64,000 bases of DNA. Origin: Coturnix japonica. Its lineage: Eukaryota; Chordata; Aves; Galliformes; Phasianidae. This document shows, one piece after another, positions 49,421 through 62,131 of this stretch. The translations under genes and the position numbers were made by a program. Positions within the stretch are counted from its first letter, which is position 1, and every line of letters begins with the position of its first letter. The stretch spans positions 48,889,640 to 48,953,639 of the forward strand of contig NC_029518.1 in assembly GCF_001577835.2 (NCBI RefSeq), in the 5' to 3' direction. The notes beneath the pieces were generated by a model, which was not told where the DNA came from, did no database searches, and saw only the letters and a program-made list of their open reading frames with translations.

Positions 49421-52160
49421 ATGGGGCTGCTGGTAACCTCCGGTACAGCGACTAGTGGGGTGTTGCTGTGTTTGAGGCCGTCCAGAGAACCCTGGAGTGC
49501 TTTGCTGTGTGGGAAGGGGCCGTCCTGCAGCGTGTGGATGGAGGGAGTATGGGTTTCTGCCGTTGGGTGTTAGTGAATCTAGTCTTGTTTCATCCCAAAT
49601 CACACGGTTTTATGAGGGCTCGTGGCAGATACTGACTGTAGTTAACAAAATATTTCTAACGCTGGAAAATGCAGTGTTAAGAACGATGTAGCTCCATACT
49701 CACAATGTATATAAGATTTTTCACACTGCTTCCATGAGCAGATAACATCTAAAAGCTGGTAGTAGTAGGACGGAGCTACTGCTGTAGCAGAATCAGCTCC
49801 GATGTGCCTCTTGCGATCGCTTGAGGAAAGTATTCCCAGTGAATCATTCTCACCAACACCTGTTTGTAGCAGTTTCCTGCTTTTGGAGTTCCCAGTTCCA
49901 TACTTATGTAGCTTTTTGAGCTACCTGGAAAGAACGCTTTTGGTAGAACTGTTTGGTAAAAGCCGTTCGTATCTTCTCTGCACTTACATCCTCTTCTTGG
50001 CTAGATGAGAGGCCCCTTCTAACAAAGCAACAGTTACTGTAGCCAGAAATATAGTACACAAATGTCAGCGTTCAGCACTTTATTACCAGATTCCAGGAGA
50101 ATACTTATGCTTAACGAGGATTACTGATTTGTTCTGGGCTGGTAAGTGCAAGTGGGTTAGTTAAAAGGACTTCAGATGCCTTGAATCATGTGCTCCAGCT
50201 CAGTGGGAAAGGTGATTGTGTGCAGTGGTTGTTTTTAAATAGAAATAAAGGAGGAGAGGGCTGAATAAGGAAAACTTCTTACTGGTAAAACTAGTAATCT
50301 TTTATTTGATGACTTGTCAGACAGGACTGAATGGTTAGAGTCTGTGTGCTTGGTGTTTTGTGAATGAGCTTTCTCAAGGCCACCCACTGCTGCTTTTTGC
50401 ATGTGGCCAGCACGTTTCAGAAGAATCATCCCGGGAAAGTGAGTGTTTACAAGTTTGTTCCATTTAAAAATCTCTTTTTCCATAAAACTTGCCTGTTTTA
50501 TCTACACAGGGATCCGGACTAGTACTAGAGTTTGCTTTGTGTGAGCACTGGGTACAAGAACTTGGAGAGACTTGGAATTTTGAATGCAAGTGGCCACAGA
50601 TTATGTCCTTATCTGTTGCAGAGTAGGTGAAGTATTTTCTGGCAAAGTAGAGCACAACTGAAGGAACAATAAACTACTCATTCATCATTCCATGGTTTCT
50701 AAATAAGCAAACTTAAGGAGCAGACCAAGCTTATCTCGGTGGAGATCGCAAGAAAAACCTTGCAGTTCAAATGGCAAAGGAGATGTTAGATTGCATGAGG
50801 TATGAAACTGTAAATAATACAAAGAAAGTCAAGATGCCCTTAGCAGTGTGACTCACTTCGGATGGCTTGTGCAATCGCTGTGGGTCACCTGTGAAGTACC
50901 TTGTATTTAAGGACAGACTCTAGTTGCGTAGCTCTTGGTCTCAGCAAAATATGCCTCTGCTTGATACCTGCACCGAAACATTGTATTTCCAAAGGAAATT
51001 GTATTTGCTGCTTAGAAGCTAAGAATGTAAAACTAAAACCTCCAAATGATAGAGCTCATGAAATAATGAGACAGTGTGATTGGATGTGGGATTTTCCTTT
51101 AACCATACAGTACTGTGCCCTTACCTGTTCATTTGAAGCACCTGATGTCTGTGACGGAAAGGAACTCAATTCAGTTTCTCAAACCTTATATAATCCTGGA
51201 ATGCAGTTGTGGTAGTAGTCGTGTGAAATGCAAAACAGTGCAAAATTGCTGCTCTTCAAATTCACAGGCACCAGGTTGTCCTGAGGAGCTACCTGAGGTT
51301 TCGCTCTTCAGTCCTGTGGGTCTGTAAATAACCTCGGGATTGACTCTGTTGAAAATGAACATGTGTGACTTAATTGCATTTCTGGGCCCGTAACTTGTTT
51401 TGTTTCCAAGTCTGTTCTTTGGGGGTGAATGTACAAGCAATTTTTCCTGCAAAGGGTTATGTTTATTTTATATGTCTTACAGCATGAAAAGTTAGTAACT
51501 GCTCTTAATCAATTTCCTTGCCGGCTGTAAGGGTTCCCTCAGCTGCCTGGTAAAGGAGAAGGAATGAAGGCACAGAAGACTGAAACAGTTGCAGTTAATG
51601 TATATAAATCATACTCTCACAAGGCAACAAAAACTCTGAATGAAAAGCTGCACATGATACATAGTATATACCTAAAAAGGGGCAGCCTTAGCACTGCCAC
51701 AGTGAGAATAGCACTACTTCACAGCAGTTAGTATTTGAATACTAACAGTATGTGAGTACTTAAATTGCTCTCAGGGTGTGGTGTCATACTGCAGTTAAAC
51801 TGATCTAACTATGAGAAGGCACTGATGGAGGTGGCTCAGACCCCCCACAGCTATGTGCTCCTACTTGCAGTTTCTTCCCCTTGTCTGATGCTTTTGTGCT
51901 GTACTGGTTCCGTGGGCTTCGCAAGTAGAAAATTCCAATTTTTGGTTGATTTTTATCTCTGTATCAGCTAACAATGAGACTGAATGAATGTTAATTCTGG
52001 CATAAGGAAAGAGGCATGAGAACCATTTGCTGGAAGAAATGGCAGATAGGAGAGCCTTCCCCTTTTAGGGTGACCAGATATTTCACTTGTCATCAAGCAT
52101 AGATTTAATGGTTGTTTCAACCCAATTTCAGTTACCTGTGCATTGGTGTTTCTATTAGCA

Positions 52161-52190
52161 AGTAATACAGGAGGAATTACCTGTATTACT
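52161..52190. repeat. 11-bp inverted repeat at the 5' junction of a CR1 copy
   Basis: The left arm agtaatacagg (52161-52171) and right arm cctgtattact (52180-52190) are perfectly complementary around an 8-base spacer. The right arm ends exactly where recognisable CR1 sequence starts. Confidence 0.8.
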
Positions 52191-52738
52191 AGGAGGTGAT
52201 CCTCCCCCTCTACTCTGCCCTGGTGAGGCCTCATCTGGAATATCGTGTCCAGTACTGGGGAGCCCAGAACAAAAAAGACAGGGATCTCTTGGAAACAGTC
52301 CAGCGGAGGGCCACAAAGATGGTGAAGGGCCTGGAGCATCTCCACTATGAGGAGAGAGTAAGTGAACTGGGCCTGTTTAGCCTTGAGAAAAGAAGGCTGA
52401 GAAGGGACTTGATCCAGGTTTATAAATACCTGAAGTGTGGGAGCCACAGTGGTGAGTCTGGTCTCTTTTCAGTAGTGCGTGGGGACAGGACTAGGGGTAA
52501 TGGGATGAAAGTACAGCATAGGAAGTTCCGCACAAATGTGCGGAAGAACTTCTTTACAGTGAGGGTGACGGAGCACTGGAACAGGCTGCCCAGGGAGGTG
52601 GTGGAGTCTCCTTCTCTGGAGATATTTAAGACCCGTCTGGACGCCTACATGTGTGACGTGGTGTAGGGAGCCTGCTTTGGCAGGGGGGTTGGACTCAATG
52701 ATCTCTAGAGGTCCCTTCCAACCCCTGTGATTCTGTGA
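52191..52738 (+). repeat. CR1 LINE fragment with an open ORF2 C-terminal frame
   Basis: The plus-strand frame 52196-52666 is open for 156 codons and reads [56 protein letters not shown] and [19 protein letters not shown], the conserved CR1 ORF2 C-terminus, then the 3' UTR and tail (gtgattctgtgattctgtaa). The uninterrupted frame suggests a comparatively young copy. It is 5'-truncated and has no reverse transcriptase core. Confidence 0.95.
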
Positions 52739-53513
52739 TTCTGTAATGTAACACAGCACAAGTAATACTGAAGACCTGATGTTGACACTGTATATGTGCT
52801 TCACAGCTTCTGCTTTGACCAAGTTCTGGCATGATCTTGTAGACTGTGATCCTAGAGTGCGTCTTCTAGGTCAGCTTCATAGAAAAAGAAGTAGTAGCCT
52901 GTTGTGAGGTGCTTCCATAGTGTGACCTGGAGCAGTGGGATGCACAGAAGGTTTGCTTCAAATGCACTTACTACATCTGACCTAAAATGCTAATGTAGAT
53001 GTGCTGTTTAAGTCAGTTCTTTGGTCCCTCTGTGCTGCTGGTGAAGTTGCTTGTCGAAGCTATTGTCAGATGGAACAACAAAAGTTCATCACCTATGCAT
53101 GAAATTAGTATTCCTGTTGTTGTCCTGTTTGTTCAATCTGTGCAATTCTTATTTATCTGGCTGAATCACCAAATTTTATGAACTATCATTCTTTGAGTAT
53201 CAATTCCAGAAGCTTTACAAGACAAGAATAAATTCAGCCATGCGTATGATACCCATCTGAAATTAAGGAGTCGAAGCATCTTGCTTTAAAAGCACAGTAA
53301 TACTACTGAACAACCAATGCTCGATTATTTGCATGCACTTTCTCTAACAGTAGTGAATTATCATCTTAAGTGCTGACAGTGTGCACCTTACTTAACTTGA
53401 CTTGTGATTTTTTGCTAAAATTCTTTGGAACAACAGATGACTTGTACAGTTACCCTTGTTTTGTTTTAATTACAGATATGCCTGTATTAGTCCATTTAAA
53501 ACCTAATGTAATA

Positions 53514-53783
53514 GGGGAAGTGGTTTTAAGTTGAAAGAGGGAATATTTAGGTTGGATGTTATGGGGAAGTTCTTCACTAGGAGAGTGGTTAGGCCCTGGA
53601 ACAGGCTGCCCAGGGAGGTTGTGGATGCCCCGTCCTTGGAGGTGTTCAAGACCAGGTTGGACGGGGCCCTGGGCAACCTGATCTAGTAAATGTGTATGTT
53701 TAGTGGCCCTGCCAGGCAGGGGGGGTTGGAACTACATGATCCTTGAGGTCCCTTCCAACCCGGTTCATTCTGTGATTCTGTGT
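53514..53783 (+). repeat. CR1 LINE 3' fragment
   Basis: It contains 'ggaacaggctgcccaggg', 'gaggtgttcaagaccaggt', 'ggccctgccaggcagggggg' and the tail 'attctgtgattctgtg'. It is nearly identical, in opposite orientation, to part of the 48125-48600 copy on the other side of REPS1 exon 1. Confidence 0.93.
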
Positions 53784-54171
53784 AAAGCCTATTTTTGGTC
53801 TTTCTCTCGTCATCCACTTTGAAATCTATTTCATATCTAAGGAGTCTGTAGGAACAAATGAATTTTGATCATTCTTGTCACTGATGTAGAAATGATTGTC
53901 ACTGCTTGTTTTCTGCCTTCACATCAGGATTGTAAGAGCTCATACCTGTGATGCGGCTTCTTCACTGGGAGGTCCAGACTCCGAGCACAGAGCCCTGTTC
54001 ATCAGCTACACTTTCTGGGCAGTGCAGGAAGTCAACCAAGGTGCAGACATATCTGGTCTTCTGTTGTCCTTGTGGTGCCAGTGGAAGCTGAGCCAGGCCA
54101 TGCTTAGATTACCATGTGTGGTAGAGACATACAGATTAGATCTAACTATGATGTACTAATCTTTGTACTTG

Positions 54172-54710
54172 GCATTGGTGAGGCCTCACCTCAAGTACTG
54201 TGTTCAGTTTTGGGCAACTCAGCACAGGAAAGACATGGAGTTACTGGAGCAGGTCCAGAGAAGGGCAACAAGGCTTGTGAAGGGCTAGGAAAATCAGCCC
54301 TACAAGGAGAGGCTGAGGAAGTTGGGGCTGTTTAGTCTGGGAAAAAGGAGGCTGAAGAGAGACCTTATCGCCCTCTTCCAGTATCTGAAAGGTTCTTACA
54401 GTGAGAGTGGGGCAGGTCTCTTCTCACTAGTGACAAGTGACAGGATGAGGGGAAATGGCCTCAAGTTGCGCCAGGGCCAGTTTAGGTTGAATATTAGGAA
54501 GAACTTCTTTACGGAAAGGGTAGTTAGGTACTGGAATACGCTCCCCAGGGAGGTGGTTGAATCACCATCCCTGGATGTGTTTAAGAGCCGTTTGGATGTG
54601 GTGCTCAGGGGTATGATTTAGTGTAGGGTTTTTAGAGTTAGGGTACTGGTTAGGCTGTGGTTGGACTTGATGATCTTCAAGGTCTTCTCCAACCTGGGTA
54701 ATTCTATGAT
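54172..54710 (+). repeat. CR1 LINE fragment with an open ORF2 C-terminal frame
   Basis: The frame 54322-54621 reads [40 protein letters not shown] and [16 protein letters not shown], followed by the 3' UTR ending 'aattctatgat'. It resembles the 12236 and 59316 copies more than the neighbouring 52191 and 53514 copies, so at least two or three CR1 subfamilies are mixed here. Confidence 0.93.
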
Positions 54711-56057
54711 TAATTTGTTGAATTCATCATCTTTTCCAAGCTGGTGGGCTAAGAAGTTAGAATGCCTTATGCATGCAGATCCCATATTTTCCACTGTTTG
54801 CATTTGGAGTGTATTTAAAAATTCATAGCACTTCTAGATCTCAAAAAATATGTGCTGTGTCAAAAACAAACAACAACAAAAAAACCAACCCCACAACTTT
54901 CTTGTAATTATAACTTCTGCATAAACAGCAAACAGGCCCAATTTTGAAATAGCTCATTAATTATATCCAGCATATATATTTGGTTTGTTTGTTTTACTCT
55001 AAAAGCTGTGAGCTTTTTTACATTTGAAAATAAAATGAATTTGTAGCAGCTGATTATGAAGGGATTCTAGTGCAGAAATGTGTGATTATATTTAGTATTT
55101 TTCTTATTCATACTGTTTTATTAGCTTTAGCGCCGTAAAGCTGATGAGCAAGTAGCTCTTTATAATTATAATCATATGTAATCTATACACATAATCCGTA
55201 TAACATGGGTGTTTGTCTGTACTTCAAGCTGTATTCCATTTCTCACTTAGTAAATGAGCTTTTAGGAATCTGATGTAAACACAAATGATCTCTAGGTCTA
55301 AAGCTGAGAATTTTCAGTGAATTGCCCACTCTTTCCTAAAATGCAAGTGTAGAGCATTTTTCTTTCACGTCAGCTGAGCAGGGAGTTAAACTTGTTTCAT
55401 GTCAGGATGAGATATTTAAGCAGCCTGCTCTCTGTTAGCATCAGAAATTGTGCTTAGTCTTTGTATCCTGCAAACTGTGCTTTGCTTTTTGTACGGAATT
55501 GTGGTACAAAAGTTTTGCACTAATGTTGTTACTTTCACAGTGGCTGCTGGGCTGCGAATTGTTTTCTCTTCACAGTTGATTAGTTTGAGCAGTCTCGTAT
55601 CTCAGCAGCATTTACTCAGAGAATAATCATTGTTTTTTAACCAGAAGCAGGAAGCTGATGGCAAAACTTTAGTGCTGTAGATAAGCTCTATTAGACTTAT
55701 ATTTATTTTCGGCTGGTTTCTCATTGTAATTGTTTTTCAGCCTTTGAAATTGACCGGAATTCATAATTCATGGTACATAATCCCTTCTTAATTGCATATG
55801 CCAGCAGAGCTTTCAGAAGATTTCAAGTATCACAGCTCAGCTTTGTTTGAAAACAGTTGTGTTTCTTTTCATGTGCCATCAGAGGACAGTAGGGGATGAG
55901 TGATACCCATTCTGACATGGCAAAATCTGTTCAGAAAGATTGGGAACTTTTGTGAGAAATGCCAGCTGTCTTCGAATCAAGTTACAAACTTGTGCTGTAA
56001 ACCTGGTATAATTCTTCTGTGTTAAACTGGTGAGCGCTTCCTCCACCCCTTGACTGT

Positions 56058-56243
56058 GCCCCAGTGGCGCACTGGTAAGAATGCCACTTTGCAAACACCA
56101 GGGCCCGGGTTCGAATCCCCCTGTGGCGCAAGTGGTAGAAGTGCCGCTCTGCTACACAGAGGCTCCAATCCCGGGGGTTGAACTCGATGATCTCTAAGGT
56201 CCCTTCCAACCCGCACAAGACTATTATCTATTATTATCTATTA
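56058..56243 (+). repeat. tRNA-derived SINE with two tRNA-like units and a CR1-like tail
   Basis: Unit 1 has an A-box-like tggcgcactgg (56065-56075) and a perfect B box ggttcgaatcc (56108-56118), spaced as in a tRNA gene. A second unit follows directly, with tggcgcaagtgg (56124-56135) and a decayed B box ggctccaatcc (56161-56171). The tail ttgaactcgatgatctctaa / ggtcccttccaaccc (about 56176-56212) matches the CR1 3' end, and the element finishes with repeats of TATTATC. SINEs built from a tRNA head and a CR1 tail are known from passerines (TguSINE1 type). No clear target-site duplication was found. Family assignment is open. Confidence 0.72.
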
Positions 56244-56301
56244 AAAGCCACAGACATGCTTTCATCTTAGTCTAATCTTTGTTAAATATTACTTTGGATA
56301 C

Positions 56302-56368
56302 TAGGGGGCTTGGAAATAGATGATCTTAAAGGTCCTTTCCAAACCCAAACTGTTCTATGGTACTGTGA
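56302..56368 (+). repeat. CR1 LINE 3' end fragment
   Basis: Only the last 65-70 bases remain: 'agatgatcttaaaggtcct', 'ttccaaacccaaactgttct' and a single tail unit. It is 60 bp right of the SINE. Confidence 0.78.
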
Positions 56369-57132
56369 AAATTGTAGGACTTCACTGTCGGTCTCCATGA
56401 CTTTTCAATTCTATTTGCTAGTTTTTAAAACTCTTACAGACAAGTTTTGAGTGTATTGGGTTGTCATGGTTTTATACTTATGGGTCATAAGTATTTGCCA
56501 TTTAAATTAGACCTCCTTAACAGAATTCAACTCTTTGCCTAAACAAGTTCAAGGGATATAAGCAATAGATTGACCGTCAGACTTTTTTACTTGAGTTTGT
56601 TAGTGATGATTGTAGGAAGATCCATTTCTCACTTGCCCTTTTTCTTTCACTGTTTTTCTAGATGGAGTATTAAGCCAGCAGTGCTTAGTCAAGCACTAAT
56701 TTACAAAATCAGCACTCAGTGTTTGTGACGTGTGTGTTTTTCTGAGGTTGTTGTCTAAATAGACCATCCCCTGCACTTGCTATGGAAAAAGTACATTTAA
56801 ACTGTGTATAAAACAGTGCTGTGATAGATTAAAGGGCTTGGGAAAGATGACAGCTTGACCTGAATTTTTAGAATGATTAACTTTTGAGCTCTAACATGCC
56901 CCCAAAGTATATTAACAGAGCAATTAGCAGACTCAACTTTAAACAAGTCTCTTTTTCTCCACTAATTCTGGGAGAGGTTGACCAGCACTGGGCTGTACAA
57001 AGATTTAGCATTACTTCTGCTTCATAAATGTTGTAGAAAAGTCTCTTGTTGTGGCAGCAACGTGTACAACTTGTTTTTGCTGACTGAAAATGTCTGAATT
57101 CATCTAAGAACCTAGTGCAAGTAACTCTTAAG

Positions 57133-57182
57133 TCTCAAATATCAATCTCAAATATCTTATAGATATCTCAAATATCTATAAG
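57133..57182 (+). repeat. Triplicated TCTCAAATAT motif with a 10-bp hairpin
   Basis: TCTCAAATAT occurs three times at short intervals from 57133. The last copy sits in a perfect inverted repeat: arm cttatagata (57156-57165), loop tctcaaa, arm tatctataag (57173-57182). Confidence 0.8.
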
Positions 57183-59004
57183 TGCACATTTTTTTAGAGT
57201 TTTGACTAGATTTTGTATCAGCGTTGAAAGACTTGACGGCTTGTAGACCTTACTGGGAGGAGGAAAGCATTGCAAAGTAACTGATGAGGGCTTTCTAGTC
57301 AGCTTAACTTTGAGAAGAGACGTAGATGGGAGAGCAGTATAAAATACCAAGTACAGGAGCTTCTTGTGAACTTGTATGGAAGTGTTGAGGAATAACAAAG
57401 CAGATCTGACCAGTCCTTTTTGGCCATGTCATGGTGTGACGACTAATTCTGGGATCAGGGAATGCCTTAACTTTCATTGTACATAGCAAACTGCCAGTAG
57501 CTTGTGTTCATTCTTTGTAGCTTTTCTGTCTTACGTTTGTTCTATTGTGGAGATGAAAGTTGACTTTTGATGAAAATACTGAAATCCAAAAAGTAAGGAA
57601 ATAAATCAGCAAGGAATATCAATCAATGGTATGTATGGCTACTCTGGCTATTGCCATTTGTTCTGGAAATCACTTGAGTACAATGGAATCATCTTGGGAG
57701 ACCGAAATTGTCACAGGCTGATTCAGTCATTGAGAGTTGGTGCTGAAGTGTTTTCTCCTCCTATTGCTTGAATTCTTCAGGGACCATCATAGAAAGGAAA
57801 TATGCTTTGTTCTGAGTGGAAATCTTATTGGCCTAATATATTCACCTATCTTTCTGATCTACAGAGGATTAATTTGGACAGATGTACTTTGTGAATCTGC
57901 AACTACTCTTATGTGACATTCGGTTCAGTTGCCTCATTTCTAGCTTTTCTGCACCTCTAAAATGCAAAGCATTACAACTTTCTCGAGGCTGCAGCCTTGC
58001 AGGTTTGCAGGCACATGAACAAATCATTGCCACCAACCATGTGCTTCCTTGTTGTTGACATGTTTGTCGGCTGAACAGTAGAAGGATTCAGATTAAAGAA
58101 ACAACAGGTAACAGAGTCACTTTTTGCTGGCTTACTGAGTGCAGTAATCATACTGTGTGATCAGATACATGAGAACCAGCTAATGCTCAGGAGCGGAGAA
58201 TTGTGCAACTGGGTGCTGAAGAAGGAGGAATAACAAAACAATAGTGTGACTGAGCAAAGAACTATTTAGGTTAAGCAGCAATGTAAAATTGCATAGGAAG
58301 AGGAGACAGGTATGTGGTATATCCCCTTTTAAAAGAACCTCTCTTTCTGCATCTCTAGGTCTGTATGCCTTATGCCTCTGTGTGTGTATGGATGATGGTT
58401 AGCAGCTTTTACAATGAATAATCAAAGCAATAAGGGAACTTTGGAGGCTTGTATGAGAGACTAATAGTGAGGAGATTCATGTGTATGCCTGCTGCAGCTT
58501 TTACAGGAGCTGTTAGCAGGACCAAAAGCCTTGACAGGAAATGGAAAAATTGGAACTACTGTGTTAGGAAGTGTCATCCATGAATGAGTCTTTAATGCAC
58601 CATTGACTGTGTGCTGTCAGGAACAACAGGAGGTGTTGCAGACCTCTTCTGGAATGGGTTGAAGTCAGGAATGTCTCCTGAATATATTTTTTGTTTGGGA
58701 GAGCTGCTCTGTGCTGCTTTCTTTCTGAACCTGGAGGTCAGATGTGTCAGGCCACAATGGTTTGGGTGTGTAGGTTCACCTTGTGAGTTCAATTTGCAGG
58801 ATGTACTCCCTGCAGATTTGCAAAGTTCTCCTGCTGCCTTGCTGATATGATGTCTCAAACAAAGAGCTTCCCAATTGAGAGGCCCTTTTATCTAACTGTG
58901 TGGACTACTCCTTACAATGAACTTTAATCTGTTTTGGGTGTTTTTTGAGTTGAGCTGTGAGTAGTACTGGTTGTGCCTCAGAGAGCACAGATTTAATGAA
59001 GGGG

Positions 59005-60170
59005 GAAACCTGCTGGGCAGCAGCAGCTGGGAGAGGAGTGAGAAAATGTGAGAAAGCGGTCCTGCAGTCCCCAAGGTCAGTACAGGAGGGCAGGAAGTGC
59101 TCGAGGCATGGAGCAGAAGTTCCCTACAGTCCAGGAGAGGCCCATGGAGGAGAAGGTTGACCCTGTGCAGCCCACAGGCACTGTGCAGAGCAGATCTCCA
59201 TGTGCAGCCATGGAGGAGCCTGAGGTGGAGCAGGAAGTCTAGGGGAGCTTCTGTCCATGAGGGACACTCCTGAGGGATGGGTCCTGTGGTATGGAGCTGT
59301 GTTGGAGCAGTGCTTGAATCACAGAATTATCAAGGTTGGAAAAGACCTAGAAGATCATCTAGACCAACCATTCCCAATACTTCCCGGCTAAATCATATTC
59401 CTCAACACAACATCCAGACATTTCTTGAACACTCCCATAGTCGGTGACTCCACCACCTCCCTGGGCAGTGCATTCCAATGCCTGACTGCCCTTTCTGAAA
59501 AGTAATACTTCCTAATGCCCAGCCTGAATCTCCCCTGGCGCAGCTTAAAACCATTCCCTCTACTTCTATCATTGATTATATGAGAGAAGAGTCCAACCTC
59601 CAGCTCACTACAACCTCCCTTCAGGAAGTTATAGAGAGCAATAAGGTCTCCCCTGAGCCTCCTCTTCTCCAGAGTGAACAATCCCAGCTCCCTCAGCCGT
59701 TCCTCTTAAGGCCTGTGCTCCAGACCCCTCACCAGCTTTGTAGCCCTCCTCTGAATGCGTTCCAGGGCCTCAATGTCTTTCTTGCAGTGAGGGGCCCAAA
59801 ACTGAACACAGTAAAAGAGTTGAAGCAGTTTGAAGAGCTGCAGCCTGTGGGAAACTTGCCTTGGGATGTCATCCCATGGGAGGGACCATGAAAAAGAAAT
59901 GAAGCATTGTGGACTGACTGCAGTCCCTGTTCCCTTTTCCCTTCCACTGTTTGGGATGAGGAGGTGTAGGAGGGTGTGTGGGGAGTAAGGTGTTAAGTTT
60001 TAGTTCTCACTGTCCTTGTCTGTTATCAACAATGTTAGGTTAATCTTCCTTACCCTGAGCCTGTTTGTACCCCTGATGGTAACTGGTGAGTGATCTTCCT
60101 GTCCTTGTCTCAACTGGTGAGCTTTTTTTTCCATCTTATTTTTTCTGTCCTGTTGTTCTTGGAGAGAGAG
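59005..60170 (+). mobile_element. LTR-type (ERVL-like) avian retroelement fossil, split by a CR1
   Basis: The blocks 'gggcagcagcagctgggaga', 'gaggcccatggaggagaagg' and 'ccatggaggagcctgaggtg' on the left, and 'gaagagctgcagcctgtggg', 'ctgatggtaactggtgagtg' on the right, resemble a repeat common in bird genomes that I associate with ERVL-like LTR elements. A CR1 (59316-59813) is nested inside it, so the fossil is older than that CR1. It is broken and incomplete, with both outer ends undefined, and no intact coding region. Family and strand are tentative. Confidence 0.45.
59316..59813 (-). repeat. CR1 LINE fragment nested in the LTR-type fossil
   Basis: It starts with the reverse-complement tail (aatcacagaattatcaaggt). 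A minus-strand frame 59681-59388 reads [33 protein letters not shown] and [15 protein letters not shown], the ORF2 C-terminus. It shares the block 'cccaatacttcccggctaaa' (reverse complement) with the 12236 copy. Confidence 0.92.
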
Positions 60171-62131
60171 TGTGAGAAATGTTGTGATACTGAGCTATCA
60201 CACAGTGATAGTGTATTATATATTTATGAAAATTAGATTTTGTATATAATATCTGTGGGAAAAGAATACTCCTTTTGAAGTGAAAGCTCTAAAGTACAAC
60301 TGGCTCAAAAAGTAGGTGGAAATATTGTGAATTCATTTTTTTTAATTGTAGTATTCAGTGCATTCAGCCATTAAAAGAAGCATTTATCTTGTGCATGTGT
60401 GATAGCAGCATTTTGCATGTTTTTGCTACTTTTCTATTAACAATGAAAGCTTTACTCTAAATCTGCCAACCCTTTCTGAGGGCTGGCTGAGGGAATGGAC
60501 ACCCCTGTAAAACAAGTTCCAAAATACCAGGGCAGAAGCACTTCTCTGAGAGTTAAAAATAGTGGGTCATTTTTTGAAGGACTAATTAACTTATTTGTTT
60601 CTGAGGTGATTAATTCTGAAATGCCTGATTTGTGTGCATGTTTGAACCTGAAATGACCTGTGCAATAGGGAAGCTTAACTCTTGAGTATGTGTAGAGAAT
60701 TGTTATACTTGGAGCTATCAATTAGGTTTTTTTCCTGGTGATATTTTAGCAGTGGATATATGCAGTGTGTGAAAACCAAGGGTAGGTAAGTATATGATCT
60801 GTATATACAGGCAGTGGGAGACGCTTAATAGTTCTTTGACGGAGTATTTGTCCTCTTTTAAGTACTTAAGTGCTACTGCTTTTATTTCTTTAAAGGCTTG
60901 TGTTCTGTAGCCAGATTTGTAGCTTTGACTGAAATCAGTCTTTCTGGAATAGTCAGTAAGACATAAAAAAAAATAAGCACATCAGTGTCCCAGATATATA
61001 TCTTGTGTTTGCAAATTCTTAGTAGTAAATACATTCGACTAGTTGGTACTATATATCTAAAGTACCTAGTAAGGTAACTACGTATCAAATCTGGGTAATA
61101 TTAGGCTTGCTGTTCAGCATATGAAAGTTTTCTACTTCGCATTTAGCTGGATTAAATATAGCTGCTGTTTATCCTTCATAAATGCATTTTGCAAATAAAC
61201 TTGGGGTAGGTTTAAGACTGTTAAAATACTTGTCGGATATTGCCAGTAGTGGTGAAACATAGAATCCTGAGCAATGGGCCGTTTCTTTTAGCAGCAGTTT
61301 GTTTGTCCTGTCTCCATTTTATTTTATTTTTTTCTTCCCGAGTGCCCCCACGTGCCAAGGTCTGTGGAGCCCTGCAGGGAACTGGGTCAGAGACTTGTCT
61401 TGGTTAAAAATAACCCATCAAAAGAAGGATCTTTGTCAGTTCTGTCTTGTTGCTACTCTACAGGGCCATAAACAACTGTTGCATCTCAGAAGTTACCTGT
61501 CGAGTGAGATTTTTCTGCAGAAAGCTGCAAAATTCTCGATTAATAACTGATCGGTATTTCTAGCCAGTGGTAGGTGGGAGAGTAGTTACAAAACTGTCAG
61601 CCTGGAGGACAGCGGTCTGCAGTTAGTGAAACAGATCCACTTCAGTGGAGTGACAGGAATTGATCTACTAACAGATGGCTGCTGAACAATGAGTTTGAAG
61701 GTAATTAATTGTGAGGAAATATATATTCAATTTAGGAAAAAAAAGAAAAGGACAGAAGTTTTCATGGTTTTTCCCTATATAGTGATGGTGATCTTTTTCC
61801 TGAGAAATATTTTTCCAAACGCCTTTATACCAAATTACATTACCCTGTAAAGTTATGGTTAATTTTTATTATAGCTGAGTTGAGTGGATTACGTGACTTC
61901 AGAAGAGCACCTCTGTGTGACAGCGCATTTTAGTACCCATTGTGAATCTGTTGTGCATTAAACTTAATTTAGATACCATATGGCATTTTCTGCTTAACAT
62001 TTATCTGCAGAGCTTTTGGATTCTTATTAATGAATGGGATGCAGCATACAGAAGTAATGTTATTGTCATAATGTTTTTCGTCTTAAACTGTGAATGAAAA
62101 TTAATTGTAGTTACATTTCATTAAACTACCT

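Noticed and set aside
56058-56172. Possible pair of functional tRNA genes
   Set aside because: The heads keep A and B boxes but lack a credible cloverleaf with a clear anticodon arm, and a CR1 tail follows. A SINE explains all parts.
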